From Haemophilus sp. C1 (GTDB lineage: Bacteria > Pseudomonadota > Gammaproteobacteria > Enterobacterales > Pasteurellaceae), in NCBI RefSeq assembly GCF_001276515.1, contig NZ_LDVZ01000011.1, positions 1 through 62,573 of the forward strand: 62,573 nucleotides of DNA, read 5' to 3'. Shown here piece by piece: positions 8,313 through 18,826 of this stretch (within the stretch, counting starts at the first letter, position 1; every line of letters begins with the position of its first letter). Both the position numbers and the translations under genes were made by a program. The notes under the pieces are model-generated. The model did not search any database, was not told the origin of the DNA, and saw nothing but the letters and a program-made list of their open reading frames with translations.

Positions 8313-8978
8313 ATGAGAATTTTATTGATAGAAGACGATAATTTAATCGGTAATGGGCTACAAATCGGTTTAACTAAACTTGGTTTTATGGTGGATTGGT
8401 TTACAGATGGTAAAACAGGAATGGATGCCTTAGCGTCTGCGCCTTATGATACGGTGGTATTGGATTTGACATTGCCTAAACTTAATGGATTAGAGGTATT
8501 GCAACAATGGCGCTCCAAACATCAAGATGTTCCAGTATTGATTTTGACTGCCCGTGATACCTTAGATGAACGTGTCAAAGGATTGCAAAGTGGAGCAGAT
8601 GATTATCTTTGTAAGCCTTTTGCTTTGGCTGAAGTTGCGGCGCGTTTGCAAGCACTTATTCGTCGTCGTTATGGTCATCATCATTCGGTGATTGAGCACG
8701 CAGGCGTTAAACTCGATCCAAATCAGCGTTTTGTTTGGCTAAATAATCAACCTATTTCTTTAACAAGCCGTGAATACAAATTACTTGAGTTATTTATGCT
8801 AAATAAAGATCGCGTACTGTCTCGCTCATCTATTGAAGAAAAATTATCAAGCTGGAATGAGGAAATTAGCAGCGGCGCATTGGATGTGCATATTTATAAT
8901 TTACGCCAAAAATTGGGGAAACAATTTATTCGCACGGTGCATGGTGTTGGGTATGCTTTAGGACAAATTGAAAAATGA
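8313..8978 (+). CDS. firR: OmpR-family response regulator FirR/QseB
   Basis: 221 residues from the ATG at 8313; an in-frame GTG five codons earlier is rejected because MRILLIEDD is the usual family start. The receiver domain has the acidic pair E7-D8/D9, phospho-acceptor D51 in VVLDLTLP and the conserved K of KPFALAE. The C-terminal winged helix has [11 protein letters not shown] and [11 protein letters not shown]. An uptake sequence, not a strong Shine-Dalgarno, occupies the leader. It overlaps firS by four bases (ATGA). It should bind the CTTAA direct repeat before ygiW. Confidence 0.9.
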   Translation: MRILLIEDDNLIGNGLQIGLTKLGFMVDWFTDGKTGMDALASAPYDTVVLDLTLPKLNGLEVLQQWRSKHQDVPVLILTARDTLDERVKGLQSGADDYLCKPFALAEVAARLQALIRRRYGHHHSVIEHAGVKLDPNQRFVWLNNQPISLTSREYKLLELFMLNKDRVLSRSSIEEKLSSWNEEISSGALDVHIYNLRQKLGKQFIRTVHGVGYALGQIEK

Positions 8979-10330
8979 AAAATAGAAGTCTTACGTTGCG
9001 TCTTATCTCTGTGCTTTGTTTAACCGCACTTTTTGTTTGGCTTGGTTCTACGCTTGTCGCTTGGTGGCAAGTGCGCCACGATGTGAATAAAGTTTTTGAT
9101 GCGCAACAAGTTCTCTTTGCTGAACGGCTCGCAAATTCAGATTTAAGTACTATTTTGTTGGAATCTAGCACAACGCTAAATAAAAATTCACAGTCGGCAT
9201 TAAAAAAAAGTTATGACGATGATGCCTTAGCCTTTGCTATTTTTTCTAAAACTGGGAAACTTTTATTCAGTGATGGACGAAATGGAAAAGATTTTATTTT
9301 TAATAATAAAACGGGTTTTCATAATTCGCATACTTATGATGATGACGATAAGTGGAGAATTTTCTGGCATACGGCAGTGAATGGGGAATTGATTATCGCA
9401 GTAGGGCAAGAACTAGATTATCGTGAAGATTTAATTGAAGAAATGATCTTTGGGCAAATGTGGATTTGGTTTGCAAGTTTGCCTATTTTGATCATCGTTT
9501 TAGGATGGTTGATTCATAAAGAACTTCGACCGATTAAACGTTTAAGCCAAGAAGTACAAACGAGAAAATCTGGTGATGTGTCATTGTTAAATACTGAGGG
9601 GCTACCCGTTGAAATTTTACCCTTAGTAAAAAATTTAAATCAATTTTTTGACCGCACTTCGGCTATGTTACAACGCGAACGTCGTTTTACCTCTGATGCA
9701 GCCCATGAATTACGTAGCCCATTGGCGGCATTGCGTATTCAAACCGAAGTCGCTCAACTGGCTGGTGATGATGGGGAATTACGAGAACAAGCACTTTTGC
9801 ATTTAACACAAGGGATTGATCGTGCATCGCAGTTAATTGAGCAACTTTTGACCCTTTCAAAACTGGATAATTTACAAGAATTGGAAGAATTACAGCCTAT
9901 TGATTGGGAAGGTATCATTCAATCGCTGATCGCAGAGCGTTATTTTATGGCAGAAAAGCGTAAAATTACGTTGGCTTTTGAGAAAGAATCTGAACTAAAG
10001 CAAAAACAAGGGCAACCAATTTTAGTTTCATTGATGCTTAGAAATTTACTCGATAATGCCATTAAATATTGTTCTGAAGATACAACCGTTTCAGTGAAAA
10101 TCGCATCTTCTCAGATTATTGTTGAAGATAATGGTGGTGGCGTTGAACCTGAAGATTTGAAAAAGCTTGGACAGCGTTTTTATCGTCCAGCTGGGCAAAA
10201 TGAAAAGGGAAGTGGTTTAGGGCTTTCTATTGTTATGCGAATTGCAGAATTACATGGATTCAAAGTGCGGTTAGAAAACGTTATAAAAGAAGGGCAGCGA
10301 ATTGGCTTAAAGGCACAAATATTTTTATAG
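8975..10330 (+). CDS. firS: Sensor histidine kinase FirS/QseC
   Basis: 451 residues. It has two membrane helices (about 12-32 and 160-182) around a periplasmic sensor, then HAMP, HisKA with phospho-acceptor H244 (DAAHELRSP) and an ATPase domain with N-box [10 protein letters not shown] and G-boxes VEDNGGGVE and GSGLGLSIV. The sensor contains the acidic DYRED motif at residues 148-152, which I recall as needed for ferrous iron sensing by H. influenzae FirS, and a second acidic run, YDDDDKW. Coupled to firR by a 4-base overlap. Confidence 0.9.
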   Translation: MKNRSLTLRLISVLCLTALFVWLGSTLVAWWQVRHDVNKVFDAQQVLFAERLANSDLSTILLESSTTLNKNSQSALKKSYDDDALAFAIFSKTGKLLFSDGRNGKDFIFNNKTGFHNSHTYDDDDKWRIFWHTAVNGELIIAVGQELDYREDLIEEMIFGQMWIWFASLPILIIVLGWLIHKELRPIKRLSQEVQTRKSGDVSLLNTEGLPVEILPLVKNLNQFFDRTSAMLQRERRFTSDAAHELRSPLAALRIQTEVAQLAGDDGELREQALLHLTQGIDRASQLIEQLLTLSKLDNLQELEELQPIDWEGIIQSLIAERYFMAEKRKITLAFEKESELKQKQGQPILVSLMLRNLLDNAIKYCSEDTTVSVKIASSQIIVEDNGGGVEPEDLKKLGQRFYRPAGQNEKGSGLGLSIVMRIAELHGFKVRLENVIKEGQRIGLKAQIFL

Positions 10331-10349
10331 ATATTTCCTTTAAAAAAGA

Positions 10350-10380
10350 AAACCGAGCAAAAACTCGGTTTTTATTTTTT
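10350..10380. terminator. Bidirectional terminator between firS and the NSS transporter
   Basis: AAAACCGAG-CAAAAA-CTCGGTTTT with A and T runs on both sides lies between the converging firS and transporter genes. The transporter stop codon overlaps its right edge. Confidence 0.8.
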
Positions 10381-11752
10381 AGAATAGGTTGCTGATAAAA
10401 ATGACTAAAATAATCACTGGCACAACGAATTTCACATAGTTAAACCAGATTTTAGTGAATGTTGAATCAGGTGTTGGAGACAGTTCTTTTTTTGCCTCAT
10501 CTTTTAACACGAAACCAACGAAAATAGCACAACCAAGTGCGGTCAGCATAAAGAGAATATTTCCACTAACATAATCATAGAAATCAAAAATGCTTTTGCC
10601 GAAAATGGTGACATTTTTCCATACATTATCCCCTAAAATTGCTGGAATATTGCCTAATAGAAAGATCCCTCCAAGCGTAAAAATAATGGCTTTACCACGA
10701 CGCATTCTGAGCTTTTCTTGCAATGCCGTGATGATTACTTCATAAATTGTGATGGAAGTCGTTAGTGCGGCAATTAATAATAAGCCAAAGAAGATAATCG
10801 CAAAGAATTTACCTGCCCATAAGTGAGAAAATACGATAGGTAAACTTTGGAATACTAATGTTGGCCCTGCGTTTGGTTCAATTCCAAAAGTGAAAAGTGA
10901 TGGGAAGATCATAAAGCCAGCAAGTACGGCGATAATTGTGTTGGTGAAACCTGTAATAACTGCAGTATGGATTAAGTTTTCTTCTTTATTTAAGTAACTG
11001 GAAAGCGTAATTAACACGCCAAAACCAAGACTTAATGCGAAGAATACTTGACCTAAAACGAAGATAAATAATTGTGGCGTAATTTTGCTGAAATCAGGTT
11101 TTAAATAGAATGTAATTCCTTCCATTGCGCCCGGTAATGTTACGTTACGAATTACCATTCCAATGAGGAAGATAAATAGTAATGGCATTAAATATTTTAC
11201 TGAACGTTCAATCCCACCAATGATACCCTTTGCCAAGATAATGTAATTCACGACAACAAATAAGAAGGTGTACAACATAATTTCATAAGGGCTATTACCG
11301 ATATGAAGATCGTAGAAATTTTTGGCAATATCTTTTGTAATTGGGGTTGAAATGTCTAATGTACCGCTAATTAGGCTGATGATATAAGATATAACCCAAC
11401 CACCAAGCACCATATAATACGCCATAATGCCAAATGCGCCGAGTAAGCCCATATAACCTAATATTTTCCAATATTTAGAAATGCCTTTTCCTTTGTCGAG
11501 AATTTTATCGCCGAATGCATCAATGGAATTTACACGTAAGCGGCGACCTATCACGTTTTCAACTAAAATCATTGGGATACCGATTACAATCATTGCGATG
11601 CAGAAAAGTAGAACGTAGGCACCGCCACCATTTTCCCCCACGAGATAAGGGAAACGCCAAGTTGCACCGAAACCGACCGTTGCGCCTGCGACCGTCATAA
11701 CATAAGTGAGGCGGCTCGACCAAGTTTGTCGCTGTTTATTATTTGTTGTCAT
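10379..11752 (-). CDS. Sodium-dependent neurotransmitter:sodium symporter (NSS/SNF) family transporter
   Basis: 457 residues with about 11-12 hydrophobic helices in the LeuT-fold family. The N-terminal signature AGATVGFGATWRFPYL corresponds to the sodium- and substrate-binding unwound TM1, and YMVLGGWVISY lies in the TM3 region. It imports a small molecule, probably an amino acid, with Na+; the substrate cannot be read from sequence. The gene stands alone, with nth next on the same strand and terminators or USS around it. Confidence 0.85.
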   Translation of the reverse strand: MTTNNKQRQTWSSRLTYVMTVAGATVGFGATWRFPYLVGENGGGAYVLLFCIAMIVIGIPMILVENVIGRRLRVNSIDAFGDKILDKGKGISKYWKILGYMGLLGAFGIMAYYMVLGGWVISYIISLISGTLDISTPITKDIAKNFYDLHIGNSPYEIMLYTFLFVVVNYIILAKGIIGGIERSVKYLMPLLFIFLIGMVIRNVTLPGAMEGITFYLKPDFSKITPQLFIFVLGQVFFALSLGFGVLITLSSYLNKEENLIHTAVITGFTNTIIAVLAGFMIFPSLFTFGIEPNAGPTLVFQSLPIVFSHLWAGKFFAIIFFGLLLIAALTTSITIYEVIITALQEKLRMRRGKAIIFTLGGIFLLGNIPAILGDNVWKNVTIFGKSIFDFYDYVSGNILFMLTALGCAIFVGFVLKDEAKKELSPTPDSTFTKIWFNYVKFVVPVIILVIFISNLF

Positions 11753-11810
11753 TTTTTATCCTATTTTTAATAAAAAGTGCGGTAAATAATTAGGCTGTTT
11801 TACCGCAAAA

Positions 11811-12446
11811 TTAAAATTCAACTTTTTCTTTATATTCACAAAGATCTTCAATAATGCAAGATCCGCAGCGAGGTTTGCGTGCAATGCAAGTGTAGCGTCC
11901 GTGTAAAATCAGCCAATGATGAACATCTATTTTAAATTCATTAGGCACGACTTTAAGCAGTTTTTCTTCCACTTTTACCACATCTTTACCTGCTGCAAAA
12001 TTAGTGCGATTGCAAACACGGAAAATATGGGTATCCACGGCAATGGTTGGGTGACCAAATGCTGTATTTAGTACAACATTGGCTGTTTTTCGCCCAACAC
12101 CTGCTAATGCTTCTAAGGCTTCACGATTTTCGGGGATTTCGCCGTTGTGTTTTTCGATTAAATCACGGCAGGTTTTGATAATATTTTCTGCTTTGCTATT
12201 AAAAAGCCCGATAGTTTTAATATAGCTTTTTAAACCGTCTAATCCTAAATCTAAAATCGCTTGAGGCGTGTTTGCCACGGGGAATAGTTTCTCTGTTGCT
12301 TTATTCACGCCTTTATCGGTTGCTTGCGCCGATAGAATGACCGCAATTAATAATTCGAAGGGCGAATTATACTGTAATTCTGTGGTCGGGTGGGGATTTT
12401 GATCTCGTAATCTTGTGAGTATTTCGATTCTTTTTGTTTTATTCAT
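11811..12446 (-). CDS. nth: Endonuclease III, DNA glycosylase/AP lyase
   Basis: 211 residues, the usual length. The helix-hairpin-helix LAGVGRKTANVVL carries the catalytic lysine, the catalytic aspartate is in TIAVDTHIFRV, and the C-terminal [4Fe-4S] ligands fit CIARKPRCGSCIIEDLC (C-x6-C-x2-C-x5-C). It removes oxidised pyrimidines in base excision repair. It follows rnfE, a conserved gammaproteobacterial arrangement, but here a dispersed repeat separates the two. Confidence 0.95.
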   Translation of the reverse strand: MNKTKRIEILTRLRDQNPHPTTELQYNSPFELLIAVILSAQATDKGVNKATEKLFPVANTPQAILDLGLDGLKSYIKTIGLFNSKAENIIKTCRDLIEKHNGEIPENREALEALAGVGRKTANVVLNTAFGHPTIAVDTHIFRVCNRTNFAAGKDVVKVEEKLLKVVPNEFKIDVHHWLILHGRYTCIARKPRCGSCIIEDLCEYKEKVEF

Positions 12447-12496
12447 ATTTTGTAGAAATTAGCCTATTTAATTTATCGGAATTATCTGTTTAGAAG

Positions 12497-12558
12497 ACTG
12501 CAAGCCCTCCTTCCGTCACTTCGTGACACCTTCCCCCGCAAGTAGGGGAAGGCAAGAT
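12497..12558. repeat. Dispersed palindromic repeat between rnfE and nth
   Basis: This 60-base element contains CCCTCCTTCCGTCACTTCGTGA and AGTAGGGGAAGGCAAGATTT, with a TCACTTCGTGA hairpin and weak CCTTCCC/GGGAAGG pairing. It is G+C-richer than its surroundings and has no ORF. It resembles the class of the element at 24-193 but is a different family. Confidence 0.5.
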
Positions 12559-12567
12559 TTGGTTGCC

Positions 12568-13275
12568 TTATTTTTTTACATTATCAATTCGATTTTTTAT
12601 GGCGAGGAGTAAGCCTAATCCTATAAAGGCGCCTGGTGGCAGAATGAAAAGTAAAAAGCTACTTTCTGTATGGTAAATATGGAGCGTTAAAAATTTAGCT
12701 TGTTCGCCGAATAGATTTTCGATGCCATCAAAAACCGTACCTTGTCCAATGATTTCACGCAATGCGCCAAGTACTGTCAAGCTAAGCGCCATTCCTAATC
12801 CCATTGAAAACCCATCCCAAACGGAATGGAGTAAGCTGTTTTTTGAGGCGAACGCTTCTGCTCGACCAATCACAATACAGTTGGTAACGATAAGTGGAAT
12901 AAAAATCCCGAGTGATTGATAAAGCGTATAGGTGTAAGCATTCATTAAAAGTTGAACGACAGTTACTGTCGTCGCAATAATCATCACGTAGATTGGAATT
13001 CGGATTTCATTCGGAATATATTTACGGAAAAGTGAAATAACCGTATTTGTGCAAGTGAGCACAAGCATTGTCGCTAAACCTAAACCCAGTGCATTGGTGG
13101 CCGTGCTAGACACCGCTAAAAGCGGACAAAGCCCGAGAAGTTGAACAACCGCTGGATTATTTTTCCAAATTCCTTGAGTAAAGATTTCTTTCCACATGGA
13201 CTTTTGTTGATTTTCAACCGCACTTTCTATTTTTTCTTCTTCAAGTGCGGTATTTTTTTCAGTTAAATCTGTCAT
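12568..13275 (-). CDS. rnfE: Rnf electron transport complex subunit E
   Basis: 235 residues, with six membrane helices of the RnfA/RnfE/NqrD-NqrE fold. [18 protein letters not shown] near residue 38 contains the Cys region conserved between RnfA and RnfE, thought to hold an Fe centre in the membrane. The N-terminal 30 residues are charged and carry USS-derived codons. Its start is one base after the rnfG stop. It is part of the ion-translocating NADH/ferredoxin oxidoreductase (SoxR-reducing Rsx complex in E. coli). Confidence 0.95.
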   Translation of the reverse strand: MTDLTEKNTALEEEKIESAVENQQKSMWKEIFTQGIWKNNPAVVQLLGLCPLLAVSSTATNALGLGLATMLVLTCTNTVISLFRKYIPNEIRIPIYVMIIATTVTVVQLLMNAYTYTLYQSLGIFIPLIVTNCIVIGRAEAFASKNSLLHSVWDGFSMGLGMALSLTVLGALREIIGQGTVFDGIENLFGEQAKFLTLHIYHTESSFLLFILPPGAFIGLGLLLAIKNRIDNVKK

Positions 13276-13276
13276 A

Positions 13277-13900
13277 TTATTTTACTTGTGTTGAAAGCTG
13301 TTGTAACAAGGATTGGTTATTTAGCATGATTAATGCTGAGCGTTTAGTTTGATTAACCACTGCGCGAGGTGTAATGGTTGCACCAGAAAATTGATCAAAT
13401 TTTCCGCCATCTTTTTTGACTGCCCATTCGCTTAAATTGTGTTCATTAATCGGTTGATTTGTGAAACCTAAAATCCAGTTAGAAATTCGGCGTTCAATTT
13501 TATCGCCTAAGCCTGGTGTTTCGTGATGTTCAATTACTCGTACGCCTAACACTTCGCCTTTCGGATCTAATCCTACAAGCAAGAGAATATCGCCAGAATA
13601 ACCATCGGGCGCGGTGGTTTCATAGGCATAGGCAGAAACATTCCCATCTTTTTTCGCAAAATAAATTTTCTGAATGCCCACCAAATTTTTATCTTGAGGA
13701 ATAACCGCACTTTCTAGCAAATTATTATTGAAATAATCTTGTGGAATAACTTGTAGAAGTAATTCTCGTTGTTGAGCCGCGATTACTGCATCAATTTTAT
13801 CTTTTGTTAGGAAGAAAATCCCTGCAGAAATTGCTGTGCAAAGTAGGGCGACAAAGCCTAACAATATGCCGTAACGCGATGTGATTTTTACTGTACCCAT
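13277..13900 (-). CDS. rnfG: Rnf electron transport complex subunit G
   Basis: 207 residues from the ATG at 13900, which overlaps the rnfD stop in a TAATG; the longer open frame runs back into rnfD and is rejected. One N-terminal membrane helix is followed by a periplasmic FMN-binding domain with [11 protein letters not shown], where the threonine carries covalently bound FMN in this family. The start has an AGGAAG ribosome site. Confidence 0.95.
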   Translation of the reverse strand: MGTVKITSRYGILLGFVALLCTAISAGIFFLTKDKIDAVIAAQQRELLLQVIPQDYFNNNLLESAVIPQDKNLVGIQKIYFAKKDGNVSAYAYETTAPDGYSGDILLLVGLDPKGEVLGVRVIEHHETPGLGDKIERRISNWILGFTNQPINEHNLSEWAVKKDGGKFDQFSGATITPRAVVNQTKRSALIMLNNQSLLQQLSTQVK

Positions 13901-14976
13901 TATTTTCTTCCTTTTATTGGATAACCAGATACGCGCGGACGTGTGTAATGATCGATAAGTGGAACGCAAATATTACTTAATAAAATAGCAAATGCCACGC
14001 CGTCTGGATAATTTCCGTGATAACGAATGAGATAGACAAATAATCCCACTAATGCACCAAAGATAATTTTTCCTCGTGGTGTAATGGAGGCTGTGACAGG
14101 ATCTGTCGCAATAAAAAATGCGCCAAACATCATTGCGCCACTAACCAGTTGGCTAATCGCACTTAAATGCGTGAAACCAGTAAAAGCGGTCGCGGTGGCT
14201 AAACAGAAAAAGGTGACAATCATCGCCACTGGAATTTGCCAGTGAATGACACGTTTTAAAATAAGGAAAATTCCGCCCACTAAGAAAGCCACGTTTACTT
14301 GCCACCATCCTTGAGCAAAGTCGGTTCCATTACCCATAAAAATCGGCAGTTTAATCAATTCATAAAAATCATTTAATTGAGTGTGGCTTTTATAGAAAAT
14401 TTTTGCGCTATCCAAAGGCGTTGCTTGGGTGATGCCATCAATGTTATGTGTAAGTTGCGAAAGCGTAAATCCATCAGTGGTTAAGCCTGAAAATATTAAT
14501 GAAAAAGCATCTGAAAAAGTTGGTGTTTCCTGTAATAAATTAATTGGTGGCATCCAAGTTGTCATTTGTAACGGGAATGAAATTAGAAGAATTACATAGC
14601 CAATCATCGCGGGATTGAATGGGTTTTGCCCTAAACCCCCATAAACTTGTTTACCTAATAAAACTGCACAGAGTGTTCCAATGATGATGACCCAATAAGG
14701 TGCATAAGGTGGAATAGCCATCGCCAGAATTAAAGCAGTCAGGGATACGCTGAAATCTGAAAGATAATTTAACGGCTTTTTGCCGCGTAATTTTATTGCA
14801 ATAAATTCCGCAATGATTGCTGTACCAATAGCTAATGCGGATTGGAGCACCACACCAAATCCAAAATAATAAATTTGTGTGAAAAAAGCTGGCATCATTG
14901 CCAACATTACCCAAAGCATAATACGCGCTGTGAGTTTCCCCGAATGAGTATGAGGAGAGCTAACCATTTTAAACAT
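13900..14976 (-). CDS. rnfD: Rnf electron transport complex subunit D
   Basis: 358 residues with about nine to ten hydrophobic segments. The covalent-FMN region is expected in the central periplasmic loop (TDGFTLSQL / ATPLDSAK area), and [15 protein letters not shown] is the late family signature. It overlaps rnfG by one base and starts four bases after rnfC. Confidence 0.93.
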   Translation of the reverse strand: MFKMVSSPHTHSGKLTARIMLWVMLAMMPAFFTQIYYFGFGVVLQSALAIGTAIIAEFIAIKLRGKKPLNYLSDFSVSLTALILAMAIPPYAPYWVIIIGTLCAVLLGKQVYGGLGQNPFNPAMIGYVILLISFPLQMTTWMPPINLLQETPTFSDAFSLIFSGLTTDGFTLSQLTHNIDGITQATPLDSAKIFYKSHTQLNDFYELIKLPIFMGNGTDFAQGWWQVNVAFLVGGIFLILKRVIHWQIPVAMIVTFFCLATATAFTGFTHLSAISQLVSGAMMFGAFFIATDPVTASITPRGKIIFGALVGLFVYLIRYHGNYPDGVAFAILLSNICVPLIDHYTRPRVSGYPIKGRK

Positions 14977-14980
14977 TATT

Positions 14981-17356
14981 TTATTCCTGATTGTTTTCTA
15001 ATGTTGCTTGTGTTTTTGCCAGTTTTTTCGCTTTTGCTCGAGCAATAGCCGCAGCTACAGCCGCTTTTTTCGGATCGAGTGCGGTTGAATTTTCTTCTGT
15101 TTTTTCTACCGCACTTTCTACGGCTTGAGTGCTTGGCACAGATTCTTTTGTTCCATTCGCTTGAGCCAGCTTTTTTGCTTTTGCACGAGCAATCGCAGCG
15201 GCTACCGCCGCTTTTTTCGGATCAAGTGCGGTTGAATTTTCTTGTGTTTTTTCTACCGCACTTTCTACGGTTTGAGTATTTGAGACTGATTCAGAGGTTT
15301 CATTTGCTTGTGCAAGTTTTTTTGCTTTTGCACGGGCAATCGCTGCAGCTACGGCTGCTTTTTTTGGATCAAGTGCGGTTGAATTTTCGTCTGTTTTTTC
15401 TACCGCACTTTCTACGGTTTGAGTATTTGAGACTGATTCAGCGGTTTCATTTGCTTGTGCAAGTTTTTTTGCTTTTGCACGAGCAATCGCTGCAGCTACG
15501 GCCGCTTTTTTCGGATCAAGTACGGCTGAATTTTCGTCTGTTTTTTCTACCGAACTTTCTACGGTTTGAGTATTTGAGACTGATTCAGAGGTTTCATTTG
15601 CTTGTACAAGTTTTTTCGCTTTTGCTCGAGCAAGCGCGGCTGCAACTGCTGCTTTTTTCGCATCGGTTGGTTGAGTTTGTTGTTCTTGGTTTTCGACTTG
15701 AGATTCCGCTTGCTGACGAGCCAGACGACGAGCTTTACGTTGTGCCATTAAATCAGCGTTATCAGGTAAAACTTCCCCTTTTTCTGAGGTAATCGTTTTA
15801 ACTTGTACTGATTCTGTTTCAGTGGATTTTTTCGCTTTCAAGCGTTCTAGCGCCGCTTTAACAGGATCTTCACCCTTGGTTTGCGCTAATTCTTCTCGAC
15901 GTGCTTCTGCTGCACGTTGTGAACGTGCTTTACGCTCTTGTTCTTCACGTTCCATTCGCGCTTGTTTCGCTTCAAAGCGAATTTTGGCTTCATCTGATTT
16001 TTTCTGTTTTTCTTTTATTTGCCAAATTTTTGCTTTTTCTTGGCGGAAATATTGAATCAGCGGAATATGGCTTGGGCATACGTAGGCACAAATCCCGCAC
16101 TCGATACAATCTTTGAGGGAGTATTCTTCCGATTTTTTGTGATCTTCACTACGCGCAAACCAGTAGAGTTGCTGTGGCATCAAGTTGACTGGGCAGGCAT
16201 CAGAACAGCTAGAACAGCGAATACAAGCTTGTTCAGACTCTGGTTCTGCATATTCAAAATAGTCTGGTGCAAGCAAGCAGTTGACAATTTTTGTCACTGG
16301 TGCATTGAGATTGGAAAGTTCCAATCCCATCATCGGGCCACCTGCAAACACTGGATAACGTTCATCAAATTGATAACCAGCGTGCGTCAATACTTGAGAA
16401 ATTGGTGTACCAAGTCGGACCCAATAATTACCTTTTTCAGGAATTTTATCACCTGTAAGGGTGACGACACGTTCAATTAAAGGTTCGTCATTTATAACCG
16501 CTCTTTTAATTGCAAAGGCTGTACCAACATTATGCATCAGTACGCCAATACTAGAAGAACGCGCACCACTTGGCACTTCCATTCCTGTAAGCAAATAAAT
16601 AAGCTGTTTTGCGGCACCCGAAGGATATTTTGTTGGAATTACTCGAACGCTAATGTCATTTGCTCCCTGTAGCGCTTTGCTAATTGCCTCTATTGCTTCA
16701 GGTTTGTTATCTTCAATGGCGATGACTACGTTTTCAGGTCGTAGGATATAACGTAAAATACGAATGCCTTCTAAGATTTCATCGGCGCGTTCACGCATAA
16801 GACGATCATCACAAGTAATATAAGGCTCACATTCTGCACCATTGATAATTAGGAGTTTAACTTTTTTCTCTGCTGATTGAATTTTAGCGGCAGTCGGAAA
16901 CACTGCACCGCCCAAGCCAGCTATACCAGCTTGATAGATTTTGTTAATGAGTTGTTCCGGCGAGAGTGTCAAAAAATCATCAATAGGATTACGTTCTAGC
17001 CATTGATCTAAGCTATCTGCTTGCAAATGAATTGCTGGTTCATCAAGACCAGACGGATGTGCAGCGACATAAGGTTTAATCGATTTAATTATGCCAGAAG
17101 TGGGCGCGTGAACTGGCAACATACGCAAGCCATCACCTTTTGTTAAGGCTTGACCTTTTAGTACGTAATCGCCCTCTTTTACCAAGAGATTTCCTGTTGT
17201 TCCTGCGTGCTGTTTAAGAGGAATGTAAAAATCCGTGACTAAAGGGTGATGACGTAGTGGTTGTGAATTAGATTGTGATTTCATTTCAGGCGGATGAATG
17301 CCACCTTTGAAATCCCATAATTTACCGGAATTGAAACGAGATAATACGTCCGCCAT
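14981..17356 (-). CDS. rnfC: Rnf electron transport complex subunit C with repetitive tail
   Basis: 791 residues. The N-terminal 360 residues are the NADH/FMN-binding and SLBB-like region. Two [4Fe-4S] motifs ([14 protein letters not shown] and [14 protein letters not shown]) lie around 375-430. A charged coiled coil rich in E, R and K runs from about 440 to 560. The tail has four 49-residue units starting [18 protein letters not shown] plus a diverged leading copy. The start abuts the rnfB stop. The tail is an Ala/Lys-rich helix whose copy number differs among strains of related species, by general knowledge of RnfC/RsxC. Confidence 0.95.
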   Translation of the reverse strand: MADVLSRFNSGKLWDFKGGIHPPEMKSQSNSQPLRHHPLVTDFYIPLKQHAGTTGNLLVKEGDYVLKGQALTKGDGLRMLPVHAPTSGIIKSIKPYVAAHPSGLDEPAIHLQADSLDQWLERNPIDDFLTLSPEQLINKIYQAGIAGLGGAVFPTAAKIQSAEKKVKLLIINGAECEPYITCDDRLMRERADEILEGIRILRYILRPENVVIAIEDNKPEAIEAISKALQGANDISVRVIPTKYPSGAAKQLIYLLTGMEVPSGARSSSIGVLMHNVGTAFAIKRAVINDEPLIERVVTLTGDKIPEKGNYWVRLGTPISQVLTHAGYQFDERYPVFAGGPMMGLELSNLNAPVTKIVNCLLAPDYFEYAEPESEQACIRCSSCSDACPVNLMPQQLYWFARSEDHKKSEEYSLKDCIECGICAYVCPSHIPLIQYFRQEKAKIWQIKEKQKKSDEAKIRFEAKQARMEREEQERKARSQRAAEARREELAQTKGEDPVKAALERLKAKKSTETESVQVKTITSEKGEVLPDNADLMAQRKARRLARQQAESQVENQEQQTQPTDAKKAAVAAALARAKAKKLVQANETSESVSNTQTVESSVEKTDENSAVLDPKKAAVAAAIARAKAKKLAQANETAESVSNTQTVESAVEKTDENSTALDPKKAAVAAAIARAKAKKLAQANETSESVSNTQTVESAVEKTQENSTALDPKKAAVAAAIARAKAKKLAQANGTKESVPSTQAVESAVEKTEENSTALDPKKAAVAAAIARAKAKKLAKTQATLENNQE
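14990..15665 (-). repeat. 147-bp tandem repeats in the 3' end of rnfC
   Basis: The unit [10 protein letters not shown]...ENSTAL is 49 codons (147 bases); CGGATC landmarks at 15071 and 15218 confirm the period. Four units and one diverged 5' copy are present. Most units carry an inverted USS pair (AGTGCGGT and ACCGCACTT). The copy near 15520-15560 has one arm mutated to AAGTACGGC and the other to ACCGAACTT. Confidence 0.9.
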
Positions 17357-17938
17357 TTATTCCCCCACAACCAATTTTTTCTCAGTACTATTTACATTCA
17401 TTACTGGAATGACTAATTTGGCATCAAACTTCCAATCCCAATTATCGATATTTTTTTTCACGGGAATCATTGATATACAATCTGTCGGGCAGGGAGCTAC
17501 GCAAAGTTCACAACCTGTACAGAGATCTGGAATAATCGTATGCATGAATTTATTTGTACCAATAATGGCATCAACAGGACAGGCTTGGATACATTTCGTG
17601 CAGCCAATACACATATTTTCATCAATAAAAGCGACTTTCTCGATAGGTTCTTCTACGCTGTCCATAGCTGGCACATCAACCCCTAAAATCTCTGCAATTT
17701 TTACGATGGTAGGTTGACCACCAGGAATACATTTTGTGATTTCATCTCCATTACAAATAGCTTCAGCATAAGGTTTGCAGCCTGGATAACCACATTGTCC
17801 ACATTGGCTTTGTGGCAAAATAGAGTCGATTTTTTCCACAATGGGATCGGCTTCGACTTTGAGTTTAAGTGAAGCAAAGCCTAAAATCGCACCGAAAATT
17901 AAAGCGAGTAAAGTGATTACGATGAATAGAAGGGTCAT
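17357..17938 (-). CDS. rnfB: Rnf electron transport complex subunit B (ferredoxin-like)
   Basis: 193 residues. It has an N-terminal membrane anchor (about 3-25), the Fe-S domain with CGQCGYPGC, and two ferredoxin [4Fe-4S] motifs, [14 protein letters not shown] and [14 protein letters not shown]. It passes electrons between RnfC and the membrane subunits. Its ATG overlaps the TAA of the upstream micro-ORF by one base, and no strong ribosome site of its own is visible, so translational coupling is likely. Confidence 0.95.
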   Translation of the reverse strand: MTLLFIVITLLALIFGAILGFASLKLKVEADPIVEKIDSILPQSQCGQCGYPGCKPYAEAICNGDEITKCIPGGQPTIVKIAEILGVDVPAMDSVEEPIEKVAFIDENMCIGCTKCIQACPVDAIIGTNKFMHTIIPDLCTGCELCVAPCPTDCISMIPVKKNIDNWDWKFDAKLVIPVMNVNSTEKKLVVGE

Positions 17939-18021
17939 TATTTCTTTCTTGTTCCTGAAAAATACTGAGAGAACCCAATAAATAAAATCAAAATGGTAAT
18001 AGTCATTAAAAGATAGATCAT
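17938..18021 (-). CDS. 27-residue membrane micropeptide ORF between rnfA and rnfB
   Basis: ATG at 18021 lies four bases after the rnfA stop, and the TAA at 17938-17940 overlaps the rnfB ATG (TAATG). The predicted peptide begins [20 protein letters not shown] and ends FSGTRKK: one hydrophobic helix of about 18 residues, then a basic tail, the expected topology of a single-span small membrane protein with a cytoplasmic C-terminus. It fills the only gap in an otherwise contiguous operon; in E. coli rsxA and rsxB are, as I recall, adjacent. A modest GAAG lies nine bases upstream. I recognise no family. Confidence 0.6.
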   Translation of the reverse strand: MIYLLMTITILILFIGFSQYFSGTRKK

Positions 18022-18025
18022 TTTA

Positions 18026-18661
<636 letters not shown>

Positions 18662-18721
18662 TAGAAAATTTGGGGTAGGAGAAAGAGAAAATTGAGATTT
18701 TCTCGTTTTGTTGAATATGAA

Positions 18722-18757
18722 TAAAAAACGCAGCTAATCATTTAAATGATTAGCTGC
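18722..18757 (-). terminator. Terminator of the OmpA-like lipoprotein gene
   Basis: GCAGCTAATCATTT / AAATGATTAGCTGC is a perfect 28-base palindrome, followed on the minus strand by GTTTTTTAT. It ends the leftward lipoprotein transcript before the rnf promoter. Confidence 0.8.
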
Positions 18758-18826
18758 ATAATATTTGGATTAACAATACTCAACTTGACTTAAGTGAGTA
18801 GAGTACTGCTTGAAGTTATATATCAA

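Noticed and set aside
13901..13969. Extended rnfG start at 13969
   Set aside because: The 23 extra codons lie inside rnfD; the ATG at 13900 forms the usual TAATG coupling.
14990..15665. Possible CRISPR-like array
   Set aside because: Unit length is 147 bases with coding periodicity, no spacers, and it is in frame within rnfC.
15079..15792. 237-codon Leu/Phe-rich frame on the plus strand
   Set aside because: It is the complement of the rnfC repeats; the repeat keeps the opposite frame open and there is no start signal.
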